From assembly GCF_014640115.1 (NCBI RefSeq), contig NZ_BMGI01000006.1:186001-250000 (forward strand): a stretch of 64,000 bases of DNA, in the 5' to 3' direction. Origin of the DNA: Sinisalibacter lacisalsi (GTDB lineage Bacteria; Pseudomonadota; Alphaproteobacteria; Rhodobacterales; Rhodobacteraceae). The notes beneath the pieces were generated by a model. That model searched no databases. It was not told where the DNA came from and saw only the letters and a program-made list of their open reading frames with translations. This document shows positions 46,839-56,732 of the stretch, in pieces; position 1 is the stretch's first letter; each line of letters begins with the position of its first letter. The position numbers were made by a program, and so were the translations under genes.

Positions 46839-47909
46839 ATGGCACGATTTCACAAGCTGACCGTGACGGATGTGCAAAACACCATCCGCGACGCCGTGGT
46901 GGTCACCCTCGCCCCCGAGACGGGCGAGACGGCGGCCTTCGACTTCATCCCCGGCCAGTATCTCACCTTCCGCCGCGATTTCGACGGCGAAGAACTGCGC
47001 CGCAGCTATTCGATCTGCGCCGGCAAGGCCGAGGGCAAACTTCAGGTCGGGATCAAGCGCGTCGAGGGCGGGGCGTTTTCCAACTGGGCCAACGACAACC
47101 TCAAGCCCGGCGAGGTGATCGAGGCGATGCCCCCGATGGGCAGCTTCCACACCCCGCTCGATCCGGCGGCCCGCAAGGCCTACCTCGGCTTTGCCGGTGG
47201 CTCGGGGATCACGCCCGTGCTCTCGATCCTGAAATCGGTTCTGGAGGCCGAGCCGCACAGCGAGTTCACGCTGGTCTATGCCAACCGCGCGGTCAACACG
47301 ATCATGTTCCGCGAGGAGCTGGAAGACCTCAAGAACCGCTACATGGGCCGCTTCACGGTGATCCACGTGCTCGAAAGCGACGCGCAGGAGATCGAGCTGT
47401 TCACTGGCCGGGTCGACGAGGAAAAATGCGCCCGGCTGTTCGAGCACTGGATCGACGTGGGCAGCGTCGACACCGCTTTCATCTGCGGCCCCGAACCGAT
47501 GATGCTGGGGATCGCGAAGAGCCTGCGCGACCACGGGCTGACCGACGCCCAGATCAAGTTCGAGCTGTTCGCCTCGGCCCAGCCGGGACGGCTGAAGCAG
47601 AAAACCACGGCCAAGGGCGCCAGCACCGGCCCCGGCACCGAAGCGGTGATAACCCTCGACGGCTCCTGCCGCACGATCACCATGGACCGCGACACCTCGA
47701 TCCTCCAGGCTGCGCTCGCGCACGACCTCGACGCACCCTATGCCTGCACCGCGGGCGTGTGCTCGACCTGCCGGGCCAAGGTGACCGAGGGCGAGGTCGA
47801 GATGCGCGCCAACCACGCGCTGGAAGATTACGAGGTCGAACGCGGCTACGTGCTCACCTGCCAATGCTACCCGCTCACCGACCGGGTGGCGGTGGACTAC
47901 GACCAGTGA
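46839..47909 (+). CDS. paaE: 1,2-phenylacetyl-CoA epoxidase reductase subunit
   Basis: A 356-residue electron-transfer protein. An FAD domain (RRSYSICAGKAEGKLQVGIKRVEGGAFSNW), an NAD(P)H domain (GFAGGSGITPVLSILKSVL) and a C-terminal plant-type 2Fe-2S domain (ACTAGVCSTCRAKVTEG) come in the usual order. It passes electrons from NADPH to PaaA. paaD ends 7 bp upstream. Confidence 0.96.
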   Translation: MARFHKLTVTDVQNTIRDAVVVTLAPETGETAAFDFIPGQYLTFRRDFDGEELRRSYSICAGKAEGKLQVGIKRVEGGAFSNWANDNLKPGEVIEAMPPMGSFHTPLDPAARKAYLGFAGGSGITPVLSILKSVLEAEPHSEFTLVYANRAVNTIMFREELEDLKNRYMGRFTVIHVLESDAQEIELFTGRVDEEKCARLFEHWIDVGSVDTAFICGPEPMMLGIAKSLRDHGLTDAQIKFELFASAQPGRLKQKTTAKGASTGPGTEAVITLDGSCRTITMDRDTSILQAALAHDLDAPYACTAGVCSTCRAKVTEGEVEMRANHALEDYEVERGYVLTCQCYPLTDRVAVDYDQ

Positions 47910-47919
47910 GGAGGCCGAC

Positions 47920-48675
47920 ATGAAGATCGAGGAATATCTCGCACAGGGCGGCGTGCTGACCTCGCCCGAGAACGCCCCGCCGCGTTACCGCGCCGAGCTG
48001 CTCAGGCTGATGGCCACCTTCGTCGACAGCGAGCTGGCGGCGGCGGCGGGCTTTGCCGAGATGATAAACGCCGGCCCCGGCATTCCCGAACGGATCGCCG
48101 CGGCCCGGATCGTGATGGAGAAAACCGCCCACGCGGGCCGGGTGCTGCGGGTTATGGGCGATTTCGGCGCCAATACCGCGCGCTACGTCGGCGCCCACCC
48201 CTGGGCCGCGCGGCTGCCGCGCGAGGCCGATATCGGCACCACCCGGCGCGAGGGCGACATGCGGCTCTCGGTGTTCAATTACCCGCTTTCGGGCTGGGCG
48301 GATTCGGTGGCGATGCACCTGCTCATGGGGCTGGCCGCCGACGAACAGCTCGGCGAGTTCGCCCGCGTCTCCTACGGACCCCTTGCCGAGGTGTTCCGCG
48401 AGATCGCCCCGGTCGAGGCCGCCCACACCGCCTCCGCCCGCAAGGGGATGGAACGGCTGATCGAGACCGGCACCGAAAAGGCCGCGCTTCAGGCCAGCGT
48501 CGATTACTGGTGGCCGCGCGTCGCCGTGAGTTTCGGCCACGAAGTCTCGACGCGCGCCGCCACGCTGGCCGCCTTCGGCCTGCGCCACCAGACCAACGCC
48601 GAACTGCGCGGCTGCTGGGAGCGCCGCGCCGCCACCGCGCTGGCGGATCTCGGCCTGACCTCCCCCGAAGGATAA
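47920..48675 (+). CDS. PaaA/PaaC-like ferritin-fold protein in the paa operon
   Basis: A 251-residue helical protein of the phenylacetate catabolic family, distinct from both PaaA and PaaC. Compared with PaaA, the first ExxH motif is changed to KTAH (68-71) with Glu67 one place too early, while the second is intact as EAAH (166-169). FNYPLSGWADSVAMHLLMGL lies between. It may be a structural subunit or bind metal differently. It lies between paaE (10 bp) and paaZ (3 bp), so it is surely co-expressed. Its role is not known to me. Confidence 0.8.
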   Translation: MKIEEYLAQGGVLTSPENAPPRYRAELLRLMATFVDSELAAAAGFAEMINAGPGIPERIAAARIVMEKTAHAGRVLRVMGDFGANTARYVGAHPWAARLPREADIGTTRREGDMRLSVFNYPLSGWADSVAMHLLMGLAADEQLGEFARVSYGPLAEVFREIAPVEAAHTASARKGMERLIETGTEKAALQASVDYWWPRVAVSFGHEVSTRAATLAAFGLRHQTNAELRGCWERRAATALADLGLTSPEG

Positions 48676-48678
48676 GAC

Positions 48679-50706
48679 ATGACCTCTCTCAAAGTGCACA
48701 GCTACGCCGCCGGTGACTGGATCGCCCCGGGCAGCGCCGCCCGCCCCATCCATAGCGCGGTGAGCGGAAAAGTGATCGCCGAGTCCGGCGGCGGCGCGCT
48801 CGACTTCGCCCGAATGTTGGATTTCGCCAAATCGAAGGGCGGCCCCGCCTTGCGCGCGATGGGCTTTCACGAGCGTGCGACGATGCTCAAGCAACTTGCG
48901 CTCTACCTCAACGAGCGGCGCGAGGCACTCTACGAGATCTCCTACGATACGGGTGCCACGCTGGGCGACCACAAGTTCGATATCGACGGCGGCATCGGCA
49001 CGCTCTTCGTGTTCTCCTCGAAGGGCCGGCGCGAGATGCCCGACGGCAACGTCTACCTCGATGGCGATCTCGAACGCTTCGGCAAGACCGGCAGCTTCAT
49101 GGGCCAGCATGTGGCAGTGCCGTTGCACGGCGTCGCAGTGCATATCAACGCTTTCAACTTCCCGGTCTGGGGGATGCTGGAAAAGCTCGCCCCGACGCTG
49201 CTCGCGGGCGTGCCCGCCATCGTAAAGCCGGCGACGGCCACCGCTTACGTCACCGAACTTGCGGTGCGGATGATGCTGGAAAGCGGGCTGCTGCCCGAGG
49301 GCGCGCTCCAGTTCATCGCTGGCGACACCGGCGATCTGCTCGACCGGCTGGGTGGGCAGGACGTGGTGAGCTTCACCGGTTCGGCCGCCACCGGCACCAT
49401 GCTGCGTTCCACCCCGGGCATCCTTGCCAACGCGGTGCGCTTCGTGGCCGAGCAGGACAGCCTCAACGCCTCGATCCTCGGGCCGGACGTGGCGCCCGGC
49501 TCGCCCGCCTTCGACATCTTCATCAAGGAAGTGCACCGGGAGATGACGGTGAAGGCGGGGCAGAAATGCACGGCCATTCGCCGCATCATCGTGCCCGAGG
49601 AACAGCAACAGGCGGTGATCGAGGCGCTTTCGGCCCGGCTCGCCAAGACCGTGATCGGCAACCCGCGCGAGAAAGACACCCGCATGGGCGCGCTGGTCTC
49701 CGCCGACCAGAAGGCCGACGTGCTGACCAAGGCCGCGATCATCGGCGAGGAGGCGGAACGGGTGTTCGGCGATCCCGATGATTTCGCCGTTCACGGCAAC
49801 GTCGACCGCGGCGCCTTCCTGCCGCCGATGCTGTTCCACTGTGCCGATCCCGACGCCGCCACCAAGGTGCACGAAACCGAGGCCTTCGGCCCGGTGTCGA
49901 CGGTGATGCCCTACCGCGACCTTGCTCACGCCATCGCCCTTGCCAACCGGGGCGAGGGCTCGCTGGTGGCTTCCGTCATCACCGAATCGGGCGACGTGGC
50001 GCGCGAGGTGGTGATGGATGCCGGGCCAAGCCACGGGCGGCTCTATTTCAACAACCCCACCAGCGCCGCCGAGGCCACCGGCCATGGCGCGCCGATGCCG
50101 CACATGATCCACGGCGGGCCGGGCCGCGCGGGTGGCGGCGAAGAGATGGGCGGCGTGCGCGGCGTGCTGCACTACATGCAGCGCACCGCCGTTCAGGGCT
50201 CGCCCGACCTCATCACCGCCATAGGCCGGCGCTGGGTGCCGGGGGCTGCCGAGATCGAAGGCCCGGCGCACCCGTTCACGCGGAGCTTCCACGATCTCGA
50301 CATCGGTGAAACGATCCACACCGCCGCGCGCGAGATCAGCCTCGACGACATCGAGCATTTCGCCGATTTCACCGGCGACACCTTCTATGCCCACATGAAC
50401 GAGGAGGCAGCGGCGGCCAACCCGTTCTTCCCGGGCCGGGTGGCGCATGGCTACCTGCTGCTCGCCTTCGCCGCCGGGCTTTTCGTCCAGCCCGATCCGG
50501 GGCCGGTGCTCGCCAATACCGGGCTCGACAACTTGCGCTTCATGAAGCCGGTGGTGCCGGGTGACTCGCTGCGCGTGCGTCTTACGGTGAAGCAGAAAAC
50601 CCGCCGCACCGCCGAATATGGCGAGGTGCGCTGGCACGTCACCCTCTACAATCAGGATGACGAGGTGGTGGCCGAATACGAGCTTCTCACCATGAACGCC
50701 TATTGA
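48679..50706 (+). CDS. paaZ: Oxepin-CoA hydrolase/3-oxo-5,6-dehydrosuberyl-CoA semialdehyde dehydrogenase
   Basis: A 675-residue two-domain enzyme that opens the oxepin-CoA ring and oxidises the resulting aldehyde. The aldehyde dehydrogenase domain (about 1-520) has the nucleophile Cys297 in [12 protein letters not shown] and AEQDSLN. The C-terminal MaoC-like hydratase domain (about 535-675) has [30 protein letters not shown] with its Asp and His. Its stop overlaps the paaX start (TGATG). Confidence 0.95.
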   Translation: MTSLKVHSYAAGDWIAPGSAARPIHSAVSGKVIAESGGGALDFARMLDFAKSKGGPALRAMGFHERATMLKQLALYLNERREALYEISYDTGATLGDHKFDIDGGIGTLFVFSSKGRREMPDGNVYLDGDLERFGKTGSFMGQHVAVPLHGVAVHINAFNFPVWGMLEKLAPTLLAGVPAIVKPATATAYVTELAVRMMLESGLLPEGALQFIAGDTGDLLDRLGGQDVVSFTGSAATGTMLRSTPGILANAVRFVAEQDSLNASILGPDVAPGSPAFDIFIKEVHREMTVKAGQKCTAIRRIIVPEEQQQAVIEALSARLAKTVIGNPREKDTRMGALVSADQKADVLTKAAIIGEEAERVFGDPDDFAVHGNVDRGAFLPPMLFHCADPDAATKVHETEAFGPVSTVMPYRDLAHAIALANRGEGSLVASVITESGDVAREVVMDAGPSHGRLYFNNPTSAAEATGHGAPMPHMIHGGPGRAGGGEEMGGVRGVLHYMQRTAVQGSPDLITAIGRRWVPGAAEIEGPAHPFTRSFHDLDIGETIHTAAREISLDDIEHFADFTGDTFYAHMNEEAAAANPFFPGRVAHGYLLLAFAAGLFVQPDPGPVLANTGLDNLRFMKPVVPGDSLRVRLTVKQKTRRTAEYGEVRWHVTLYNQDDEVVAEYELLTMNAY

Positions 50707-51506
50707 TGAGCACGGACGCCGCGATATCGGCGCTCGCGCAGGATGCCGAACTGCGCACATGGTCGCTGATCGTGACGATCTTCGGCGACCTGGCCCGCGC
50801 GCCGGGGGCCGAGATCCCCGGCCCGGTGCTCTCTGCGATCACCGGGCGGATCGGGGTGAAGCCCGAAGCGATGCGCGTGGCGCTCCACCGGCTGCGCAAG
50901 GATGACTGGCTCACCTCACGCCGCGAGGGCCGCGTGTCGCATTACCTGCTCACCGAGGCGGGCCGTGCGGAATCCGAAACCGCCACCGGCCGGATCTATG
51001 CAACCCGGCCCGCCACGCCGGAGCGGTGGCACCTGCTCGTCGCCGGCCCGATGGACCAGGCGCAGCGGCTCGAACAGGATGGCGCCCTCGCCGCGCGCGG
51101 CTACATCGCGGTGGCCCCCGGCACGTGGCTCGGCCCCGGCCCCGCGCCCGCCGAGGTCGGCGCGATGCTGGCGTTCGAAGGGCACCCCGCCGCCGTGCCC
51201 GGCTGGCTGCGCGCGGAGCTCATGCCGCCCGCGCTCGAAACCGCCTACGCCCGCTTCGCTGACAGTCTCGAGGCCGCAATCGCGGCGCTTGGCGCCGCCG
51301 CGGTGTCGCCGCTCGACCGGGCCGTCCTCCGCGTGCTGATCGTTCACGGCTGGCGCCGCCTCGTGCTGCGCCATCCCGACCTGCCCGAGGCATTCTTTCC
51401 CGAAAGCTGGACCGGCCCGCGCACCCGCCGCCTCGTGCACGGCCTCCTCGACCGACTGGGCAAACCCTCGGTGGCCGAAGTCTCGGCCGATCTCGCCGAA
51501 GTCTGA
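50706..51506 (+). CDS. paaX: Phenylacetate operon transcriptional repressor
   Basis: A 266-residue regulator with a PaaX-type winged helix (LRTWSLIVTIFGDLARAPGAEIPGPVLSAITGRIGVKPEAMRVALHRLRKDDWLTSRREGRVSHYLLT) and the longer C-terminal PaaX domain. Known PaaX proteins repress paa genes until phenylacetyl-CoA binds. It is the last gene of the run and overlaps paaZ, so it should be made together with the enzymes. The ATG at 50706 was preferred to a TTG just before it. Confidence 0.93.
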   Translation: MSTDAAISALAQDAELRTWSLIVTIFGDLARAPGAEIPGPVLSAITGRIGVKPEAMRVALHRLRKDDWLTSRREGRVSHYLLTEAGRAESETATGRIYATRPATPERWHLLVAGPMDQAQRLEQDGALAARGYIAVAPGTWLGPGPAPAEVGAMLAFEGHPAAVPGWLRAELMPPALETAYARFADSLEAAIAALGAAAVSPLDRAVLRVLIVHGWRRLVLRHPDLPEAFFPESWTGPRTRRLVHGLLDRLGKPSVAEVSADLAEV

Positions 51507-51645
51507 CCCGCACGGGCCACCGCGGCGGCACCGCCGGGCCATAGTGCCGCGAAATTCCCGCGCGTTTAACAGAAATCCGCCACATCGTCGGCGCGTTTCG
51601 CCTCTACTTCCGGGCGAGTAGATGAACTTCGCTCGGGAGCACAGG

Positions 51646-52038
51646 ATGATCAGGGTCTTCATTCAGGACGAAAACGGTGCCGTCACCGTCGATTACGTCG
51701 TCTTTCTCGGCGGCGTCGTCTGGATGGGCATGACCATCGTCGGCGACGTTGCGCGGGCCACCATGCACCTGACGGACCGGGTCAACGAGCGCACCTCCTA
51801 CGAGCTCATCATCTCCGAGATCCAGCAATCCTACAGTTCCGGCGTTGCGCCGGTCGCCGACGACACCGGCGATCAGGGCGGCAACGACAACGGCGATGAA
51901 CCGGACGACGACGGCGACTCGGGCTCGTCCGACGAAGGCCTCGGCAACCCGGGCAACGACAAGAACGTCGGGCGGGCGGGCGAGAACCCGAACGGCAAGG
52001 GCGGATGGGGCAACGGCTCGAAGGGACGTTCCGAGTAA
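51646..52038 (+). CDS. Pilin-like protein with acidic Gly-rich tail
   Basis: A 130-residue protein. The N-terminus MIRVFIQDENG-AVTVDYVVFLGGVVWMG resembles a type IVb (Flp) pilin: a short basic leader ending in Gly11, then a hydrophobic stretch; position +5 is Asp instead of the usual Glu. The last 60 residues are rich in Asp, Gly and Asn and probably disordered. The ATG at 51646 follows GGGAG; an ATG 24 bp earlier is possible. Similar DGAVTVD proteins occur in Rhodobacterales. It stands alone between paaX and tRNA-Leu. Confidence 0.7.
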   Translation: MIRVFIQDENGAVTVDYVVFLGGVVWMGMTIVGDVARATMHLTDRVNERTSYELIISEIQQSYSSGVAPVADDTGDQGGNDNGDEPDDDGDSGSSDEGLGNPGNDKNVGRAGENPNGKGGWGNGSKGRSE

Positions 52039-52101
52039 ACCGGCGTCACCGACGCCTGACCCGGAACCGGCTCGATCCCGTGGTGACGGGAAAGAGCAAG
52101 A

Positions 52102-52188
52102 TGGTGCGGTCGAGAAGACTCGAACTTCCACGGGAGTTACCCCACAGCGACCTCAACGCTGCGCGTCTACCAATTCCGCCACGACCGC
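52102..52188 (-). tRNA. tRNA-Leu (anticodon GAG)
   Basis: An 87-nt class II tRNA read on the minus strand. The acceptor stem GCGGTCG / CGACCGC is perfect, the CCA end is encoded, the anticodon loop is TTGAGGT inside CAGCG/CGCTG, and the T arm has GTTCGAGTC. The long variable arm fits leucine. Confidence 0.97.
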
Positions 52189-52291
52189 ACTGTCTTGGCT
52201 TGGTGGGGGGCTATTTAGCGCCCCTGCTTCGGGAAGCCAAGAGGGAATCTCAACGATTTGACACCGCCCCGAAGCGGTGCAATCTGGCGCC

Positions 52292-52984
52292 ATGACCGAT
52301 GCCCCTGCCCTGCCCCGGCCCGAGTGGCGTATCGCACCGGGCCTGACCGATTACGCCGAGGCCGAGGCCTTCATGGAGGCGCGCGCCGATGCGATCGCGC
52401 GCGCCGAGGCGGGCGAGCTGATCTGGCTGGTCGAGCACCCGCCGCTCTATACCGCCGGAACGTCCGCCAACCCCGCCGATCTCGTCGCGCCCGACCGCTT
52501 CCCGGTCCACGCCACGCGGCGCGGCGGACAATACACCTACCACGGCCCCGGCCAGCGCGTGGTTTACGTGATGCTCGATCTCGGCCAGCGCGGCCGCGAC
52601 GTGCGCGCCTTCGTGAAAAGCCTTGAAGACTGGGTGATCGCGGCGCTGGAGGAGTTCAACGTCAAAGGCGAAATCCGGCCCGGCCGCGTCGGCGTCTGGG
52701 TGAGCCGCCCCGAGCGCCCGCCCGGCCCCGACGGCGCGCCCGCCGAGGACAAGATCGCCGCCATCGGTGTGCGGCTCCGGCGCTGGGTAAGCTTTCACGG
52801 CCTGTCGATCAACGTCGATCCCGACCTCGAGCATTTTTCCGGCATCGTGCCCTGCGGCATCCGCCAGCATGGCGTGACCTCGCTTGTCGACCTAGGCCTG
52901 CCGGTGACCATGGCCGACCTCGACCTGGCACTCGAGCGCAGGTTCGAAGGGGTTTTCGGCCCGCATGGCGCGCGGGCCGTTTGA
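52292..52984 (+). CDS. lipB: Lipoyl(octanoyl) transferase
   Basis: A 230-residue enzyme that moves octanoyl groups from acyl carrier protein to lipoate-dependent enzymes. [23 protein letters not shown] and [18 protein letters not shown] hold the binding site and catalytic lysine; [15 protein letters not shown] holds the catalytic cysteine. The ATG at 52292 ([21 protein letters not shown]) matches the family start. Confidence 0.95.
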   Translation: MTDAPALPRPEWRIAPGLTDYAEAEAFMEARADAIARAEAGELIWLVEHPPLYTAGTSANPADLVAPDRFPVHATRRGGQYTYHGPGQRVVYVMLDLGQRGRDVRAFVKSLEDWVIAALEEFNVKGEIRPGRVGVWVSRPERPPGPDGAPAEDKIAAIGVRLRRWVSFHGLSINVDPDLEHFSGIVPCGIRQHGVTSLVDLGLPVTMADLDLALERRFEGVFGPHGARAV

Positions 52985-53154
52985 CCACCAGGCGAATCCC
53001 TCACGCCAATGCGACAGGACGCCGCTTGAGAATCATTCCAAAAATGCCCAAGTATCTCTCAACGACATGCATGCGTGTGCCGACGGAGGAGATTTGCTTT
53101 GGCGCGCGCCACCGAACCTGCGACCCAACCCGTAGTCAACTCACGAGGAACGAC

Positions 53155-53610
53155 ATGAAGACCATTCTCTCCACCGCCGCCGCCCTTCTTGCCCTGTCCG
53201 GCACCGCGGCCTTCGCCGAGGGCGATGTCGCCGCCGGCGAAAAGGACTTCAACAAGTGCAAGGCCTGCCACGCGATCGTTTCGCCCGATGACGAAGTGAT
53301 CGTGAAGGGCGGCAAGACCGGGCCCAACCTCTGGGGCGTCGTCGGCCGCACGGCCGGGACGGAAGAATCGTTCAAGCGCTACTCGGACGAGATGCAACAA
53401 CTCGGCGCCGAGGGCTTCGTCTGGACGGTCGAGGAAATCGCCGCCTACACGCCCAACGCCTCCGATTTTCTCGAAGAGAAGCTCGGGCTCGACAAGGTCC
53501 GCACCGCGATGACGCCGCAGCGCCTGAAGGATCCGACCGATGTGGCCGCCTTCCTTGCCCAGTACGGCCCCGAAGACGACGAGGACGGCGAGGACGACGC
53601 CGAGGAATAA
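53155..53610 (+). CDS. Cytochrome c, c550/c2 family
   Basis: A 151-residue periplasmic electron carrier with a signal peptide (about 1-21, ending TAAFA) and one heme motif CKACH near residue 35. GGKTGPNLWGVVGRTAGTEE is typical of the class I cytochrome c550 of Paracoccus and relatives. The tail is very acidic (DDEDGEDDAEE). It lies just before ctaD and probably feeds electrons to the aa3 oxidase. GAGGAA precedes the ATG. Confidence 0.92.
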   Translation: MKTILSTAAALLALSGTAAFAEGDVAAGEKDFNKCKACHAIVSPDDEVIVKGGKTGPNLWGVVGRTAGTEESFKRYSDEMQQLGAEGFVWTVEEIAAYTPNASDFLEEKLGLDKVRTAMTPQRLKDPTDVAAFLAQYGPEDDEDGEDDAEE

Positions 53611-53632
53611 TCCTCGGCCAAGGCCGAGATCG

Positions 53633-53667
53633 AAACCGCCCGCGTTTTCGCGGGCGGTTTTTTTGTG
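53633..53667 (+). terminator. Terminator after the cytochrome c gene
   Basis: Stem AACCGCCCGCG / CGCGGGCGGTT with a short T-rich loop followed by a T-run. It separates the cytochrome gene from ctaD. Confidence 0.92.
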
Positions 53668-53687
53668 CAGATTGTCGCTGTGACAAC

Positions 53688-53716
53688 TTGCCCCAACACG
53701 ATTCCCCCTTTAAACA
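53688..53716 (+). promoter_or_regulatory. Candidate sigma-70 promoter of ctaD
   Basis: TTGCCC-N17-TAAACA, ending 60 bp before the ctaD start and placed after the terminator of the previous gene. The spacing is ideal and both boxes are close to consensus. Confidence 0.5.
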
Positions 53717-53776
53717 AATTCCAAATTCTGCTTGCGACCTCTGGCCGCAGACAGCCTTCAGCAAAGGGAGACGTCC

Positions 53777-55435
53777 ATGGCCGACGCAGCCATTCACGGG
53801 CAAGAACATCACGACGACCGCGGGTTCTTCACCCGCTGGTTCATGTCCACAAACCACAAGGACATCGGGATCCTCTACCTGTTCACCTCGGGTCTCGTCG
53901 GCCTGATCTCGGTGGGCTTCACCGTGTTCATGCGCCTCGAGCTGATGGACCCGGGCGTGCAATACATGTGCCTCGAAGGCCTGATGGCCGATCCCTGCAC
54001 CCCGAACGGGCACCTGTGGAACGTGATGATCACCTACCACGGTGTGCTGATGATGTTCTTCGTGGTCATCCCGGCGCTGTTCGGCGGGTTCGGCAACTAC
54101 TTCATGCCGTTGCAGATCGGCGCGCCGGACATGGCGTTCCCGCGGATGAACAACCTGTCGTTCTGGCTCTACGTCGCCGGCACCTCGCTCGGCGTCGCCT
54201 CGCTGCTCGCCCCGGGCGGGAACGGCCAAGCCGGCTCCGGTGTGGGCTGGGTGCTCTACCCACCGCTCTCCACCACCGAGCAGGGCTATTCGATGGACCT
54301 CGCGATCTTCGCGGTCCACGTCTCGGGCGCCAGCTCGATCCTCGGCGCGATCAACATGATCACCACCTTCCTCAACATGCGCGCACCGGGCATGACCCTG
54401 TTCAAGGTGCCGCTGTTCGCGTGGTCGATCTTCGTCACCGCATGGCTGATCCTGCTGGCCCTGCCGGTGCTCGCCGGCGCCATCACCATGCTGCTGATGG
54501 ACCGCAACTTCGGCACCACCTTCTTCGATCCTTCGGGAGGCGGCGACCCGGTGCTCTACCAGCACATCCTGTGGTTCTTCGGCCACCCGGAGGTCTACAT
54601 CGTGATCCTGCCCGGCTTCGGCCTGGTCAGCCACGTCTTCGCCACCTTCGCGCGCAAGCCGATCTTCGGCTACCTGCCGATGGTCTGGGCGCTGATCGCG
54701 ATCGGCGTGATCGGCTTCGTGGTCTGGGCGCACCACATGTACACCGTCGGCCTCAGCCTGACCCAGCAGAGCTACTTCATGCTGGCGACGATGGTGATCG
54801 CGGTGCCCACCGGCATCAAGATCTTCTCGTGGATCGCCACGCTCTGGGGCGGCTCGATCGAGTTCAAGACGCCGATGCTCTTCGGCTTCGGCTTCCTGAT
54901 CCTGTTCACCATCGGCGGCGTCACCGGCGTGGTGCTCAGCCAGGCGGGCGTGGACCGGCTGTATCACGATACCTACTACGTCGTGGCGCACTTCCACTAC
55001 ACCATGTCGATGGGCGCGGCCTTCACCATCTTCGCCGGCGTCTACTACTGGATCGGCAAGATGTCTGGCCGGCAATACCCCGAATGGGCCGGCAAGCTTC
55101 ACTTCTGGCTGTTCTTCATCGGCGTCAACCTGACCTTCTTCCCGCAGCACTTCCTCGGGCGTCAGGGCATGCCGCGTCGTTACATCGACTACCCGGAAGC
55201 ATTCGCCTATTGGAACAAGATCTCGTCCTACGGCGCGCTGCTGTCGTTCGCCTCGTTCCTGCTGTTCATCGGCATCGTGTTCTACACGCTCTTCGCCGGG
55301 CGCCGCGTGACCGAGAACAACTACTGGAACGAATACGCCGACACCCTGGAGTGGACCCTGCCCTCGCCGCCGCCGGAGCACACCTTCGAGCAGCTGCCGA
55401 AGCAGGAAGACTGGGACAAGTCGCACGTCCACTGA
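53777..55435 (+). CDS. ctaD: Cytochrome c oxidase subunit I, aa3 type
   Basis: The 552-residue catalytic subunit of the terminal oxidase, with twelve membrane segments. [17 protein letters not shown] holds the copper-B histidine, its cross-linked tyrosine and the D-channel end, HHMYTVG and [14 protein letters not shown] the remaining ligands. [14 protein letters not shown] at the start is universal. The ATG at 53777 follows AAAGGGAG. Subunits II and III are not in the window, so ctaD stands alone, as in other Rhodobacterales. Confidence 0.97.
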   Translation: MADAAIHGQEHHDDRGFFTRWFMSTNHKDIGILYLFTSGLVGLISVGFTVFMRLELMDPGVQYMCLEGLMADPCTPNGHLWNVMITYHGVLMMFFVVIPALFGGFGNYFMPLQIGAPDMAFPRMNNLSFWLYVAGTSLGVASLLAPGGNGQAGSGVGWVLYPPLSTTEQGYSMDLAIFAVHVSGASSILGAINMITTFLNMRAPGMTLFKVPLFAWSIFVTAWLILLALPVLAGAITMLLMDRNFGTTFFDPSGGGDPVLYQHILWFFGHPEVYIVILPGFGLVSHVFATFARKPIFGYLPMVWALIAIGVIGFVVWAHHMYTVGLSLTQQSYFMLATMVIAVPTGIKIFSWIATLWGGSIEFKTPMLFGFGFLILFTIGGVTGVVLSQAGVDRLYHDTYYVVAHFHYTMSMGAAFTIFAGVYYWIGKMSGRQYPEWAGKLHFWLFFIGVNLTFFPQHFLGRQGMPRRYIDYPEAFAYWNKISSYGALLSFASFLLFIGIVFYTLFAGRRVTENNYWNEYADTLEWTLPSPPPEHTFEQLPKQEDWDKSHVH

Positions 55436-55455
55436 GGGCCGCGGACAGGAACCAG

Positions 55456-55487
55456 AAGGCCCGGGTCGATCGCCCGGGCCTTTTTTG
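55456..55487 (+). terminator. Terminator after ctaD
   Basis: Stem AAGGCCCGGG / CCCGGGCCTT with a 7-nt loop followed by six T residues, 20 bp after the ctaD stop. Confidence 0.93.
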
Positions 55488-55500
55488 TGGAGCCCCTCAG

Positions 55501-56046
55501 ATGCCCTTTGAATGGGATAGGCCGCTCACCACCGCCCCCGCGCTCGATGCGCCAGGCAGGGCCCAGGGCGCCGCGCCGATCGCCGTGCTGCACGCCTGGC
55601 CGTTCCGCTCGCTGCCCAAGCGCGGTTTCGCCTTCATCATCGGCATGGCCTACGTTCTCTTCCTGATCCCGATCTCGGCTTTCGTCGGCACGCTCGCGAT
55701 CTGGTGGCTGCTGGTGCCGGGACTGATCGCCATCGGCGGCCTGTGGTGGTTCATCGGCAAGAGCTACCGCGACGGCGAGATACTGGAAGAGCTCGACATC
55801 TGGCCAGACATGATCCGCCTCACCCGGCACGGCCCGCATGGGCGCCACGCGGAGTGGGAGGCGAATCCCTACTGGGTGACGGTTCAACTGCACAAGACGG
55901 GCGGGCCCGTGCCGGATTACGTCACGCTGAAGGGGGGCGGCCGCGAGGTCGAGATCGGGGCCTTCCTGTCGGAAGATGAACGCCCGCGGCTGCACGCCGA
56001 GATCGAGCGCGCGCTTGTGCTGGCGAAATCGAGGCAGGGCGGATAG
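55501..56046 (+). CDS. DUF2244 family membrane protein
   Basis: A 181-residue protein with two membrane segments (about residues 46-65 and 67-86) and a soluble C-terminal domain (WPDMIRLTRHGPHGRHAEWEANPYWVTVQLH, then YVTLKGGGREVEIGAFLSEDER), the layout of DUF2244. Genes of this family often lie next to cytochrome oxidase genes, as here. It starts 14 bp after the ctaD terminator. Function unknown. Confidence 0.9.
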   Translation: MPFEWDRPLTTAPALDAPGRAQGAAPIAVLHAWPFRSLPKRGFAFIIGMAYVLFLIPISAFVGTLAIWWLLVPGLIAIGGLWWFIGKSYRDGEILEELDIWPDMIRLTRHGPHGRHAEWEANPYWVTVQLHKTGGPVPDYVTLKGGGREVEIGAFLSEDERPRLHAEIERALVLAKSRQGG

Positions 56047-56118
56047 CCGCCGGCTGGTTCCAACCGGAGACGCGGTTTCACCTGAGTCAAAAGGCGCGTC
56101 GCCGCGCCTTGATCGCCC

Positions 56119-56580
56119 TCAGCCCAGCCGCGCCTTGATCGCCGGGCCCACCTTGCCGAAGTCCATCCGCCCGGTGAACCGGCCCTTGAGCACGGCCATG
56201 ACCTTGCCCATGTCGCGAATCGAGGTGGCACCGACCTCGGCAATCGCGGTCTCGATCGCGGCCTCGGCCTCGCGCTCGCTGAGCGGCTTGGGCAGGAACT
56301 CCTCGATCACCTTGATCTCGGCCAGTTCCTTCTCGGCCAGTTCCAGCCGCCCGCCTTCTTCGTAGGCGCGCGCGCTTTCCTGGCGCTGTTTGACCATCTT
56401 GCCGAGAATACCGAGAATATCGTCGTCCGACACTTCGCTGGCCTCCACGTCGGAGCCCCTGAGCGCAATGTCGCGGTCCTTGATCGCGGCGTTGATGAGC
56501 CTGAGCGTGGAGAGACGGGCTGCGTCCTTCTCCTTCATCGCGGTCTTGAGCGCCTCGCTGAGGCGGCTGCGCATGTCCAT
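56119..56580 (-). CDS. GatB/YqeY domain protein
   Basis: A 153-residue helical protein (RSRLSEALKTAMKEKDAARLSTLRLINAAIKD, then FLPKPLSEREAEAAIETAI and MGKVMAVLKGRFTGRMDFGKVGPAIKARL) of the YqeY family, related to the tail domain of the amidotransferase subunit GatB. It may bind tRNA; its cellular role is not settled. It is divergent from carA. Confidence 0.93.
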   Translation of the reverse strand: MDMRSRLSEALKTAMKEKDAARLSTLRLINAAIKDRDIALRGSDVEASEVSDDDILGILGKMVKQRQESARAYEEGGRLELAEKELAEIKVIEEFLPKPLSEREAEAAIETAIAEVGATSIRDMGKVMAVLKGRFTGRMDFGKVGPAIKARLG

Positions 56581-56674
56581 CGGTCAATGCCCCGGAGTGG
56601 TTGCGGTTGCCAAGCCCCGCACATACCTGCTTGGAACCGGCAAGACAAGCCGTGCGGATCGGCCCCGCCCGCGC

Positions 56675-56703
56675 TTGACCCCGCCCGCGCCCGCCCGTAG
56701 GAA
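56675..56703 (+). promoter_or_regulatory. Candidate promoter of carA
   Basis: TTGACC-N17-TAGGAA, ending 29 bp before the carA start. The -35 box is good and the -10 box weak. Confidence 0.35.
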
Positions 56704-56732
56704 AGCGACAATTTGGCCAGAGGGGAACCGCC

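Noticed and set aside
47875-50760. Minus-strand ORF of about 960 codons over paaZ and neighbours
   Set aside because: It is antisense to well-recognised paa genes and has the His/Gly/Arg-rich composition of shadow frames.
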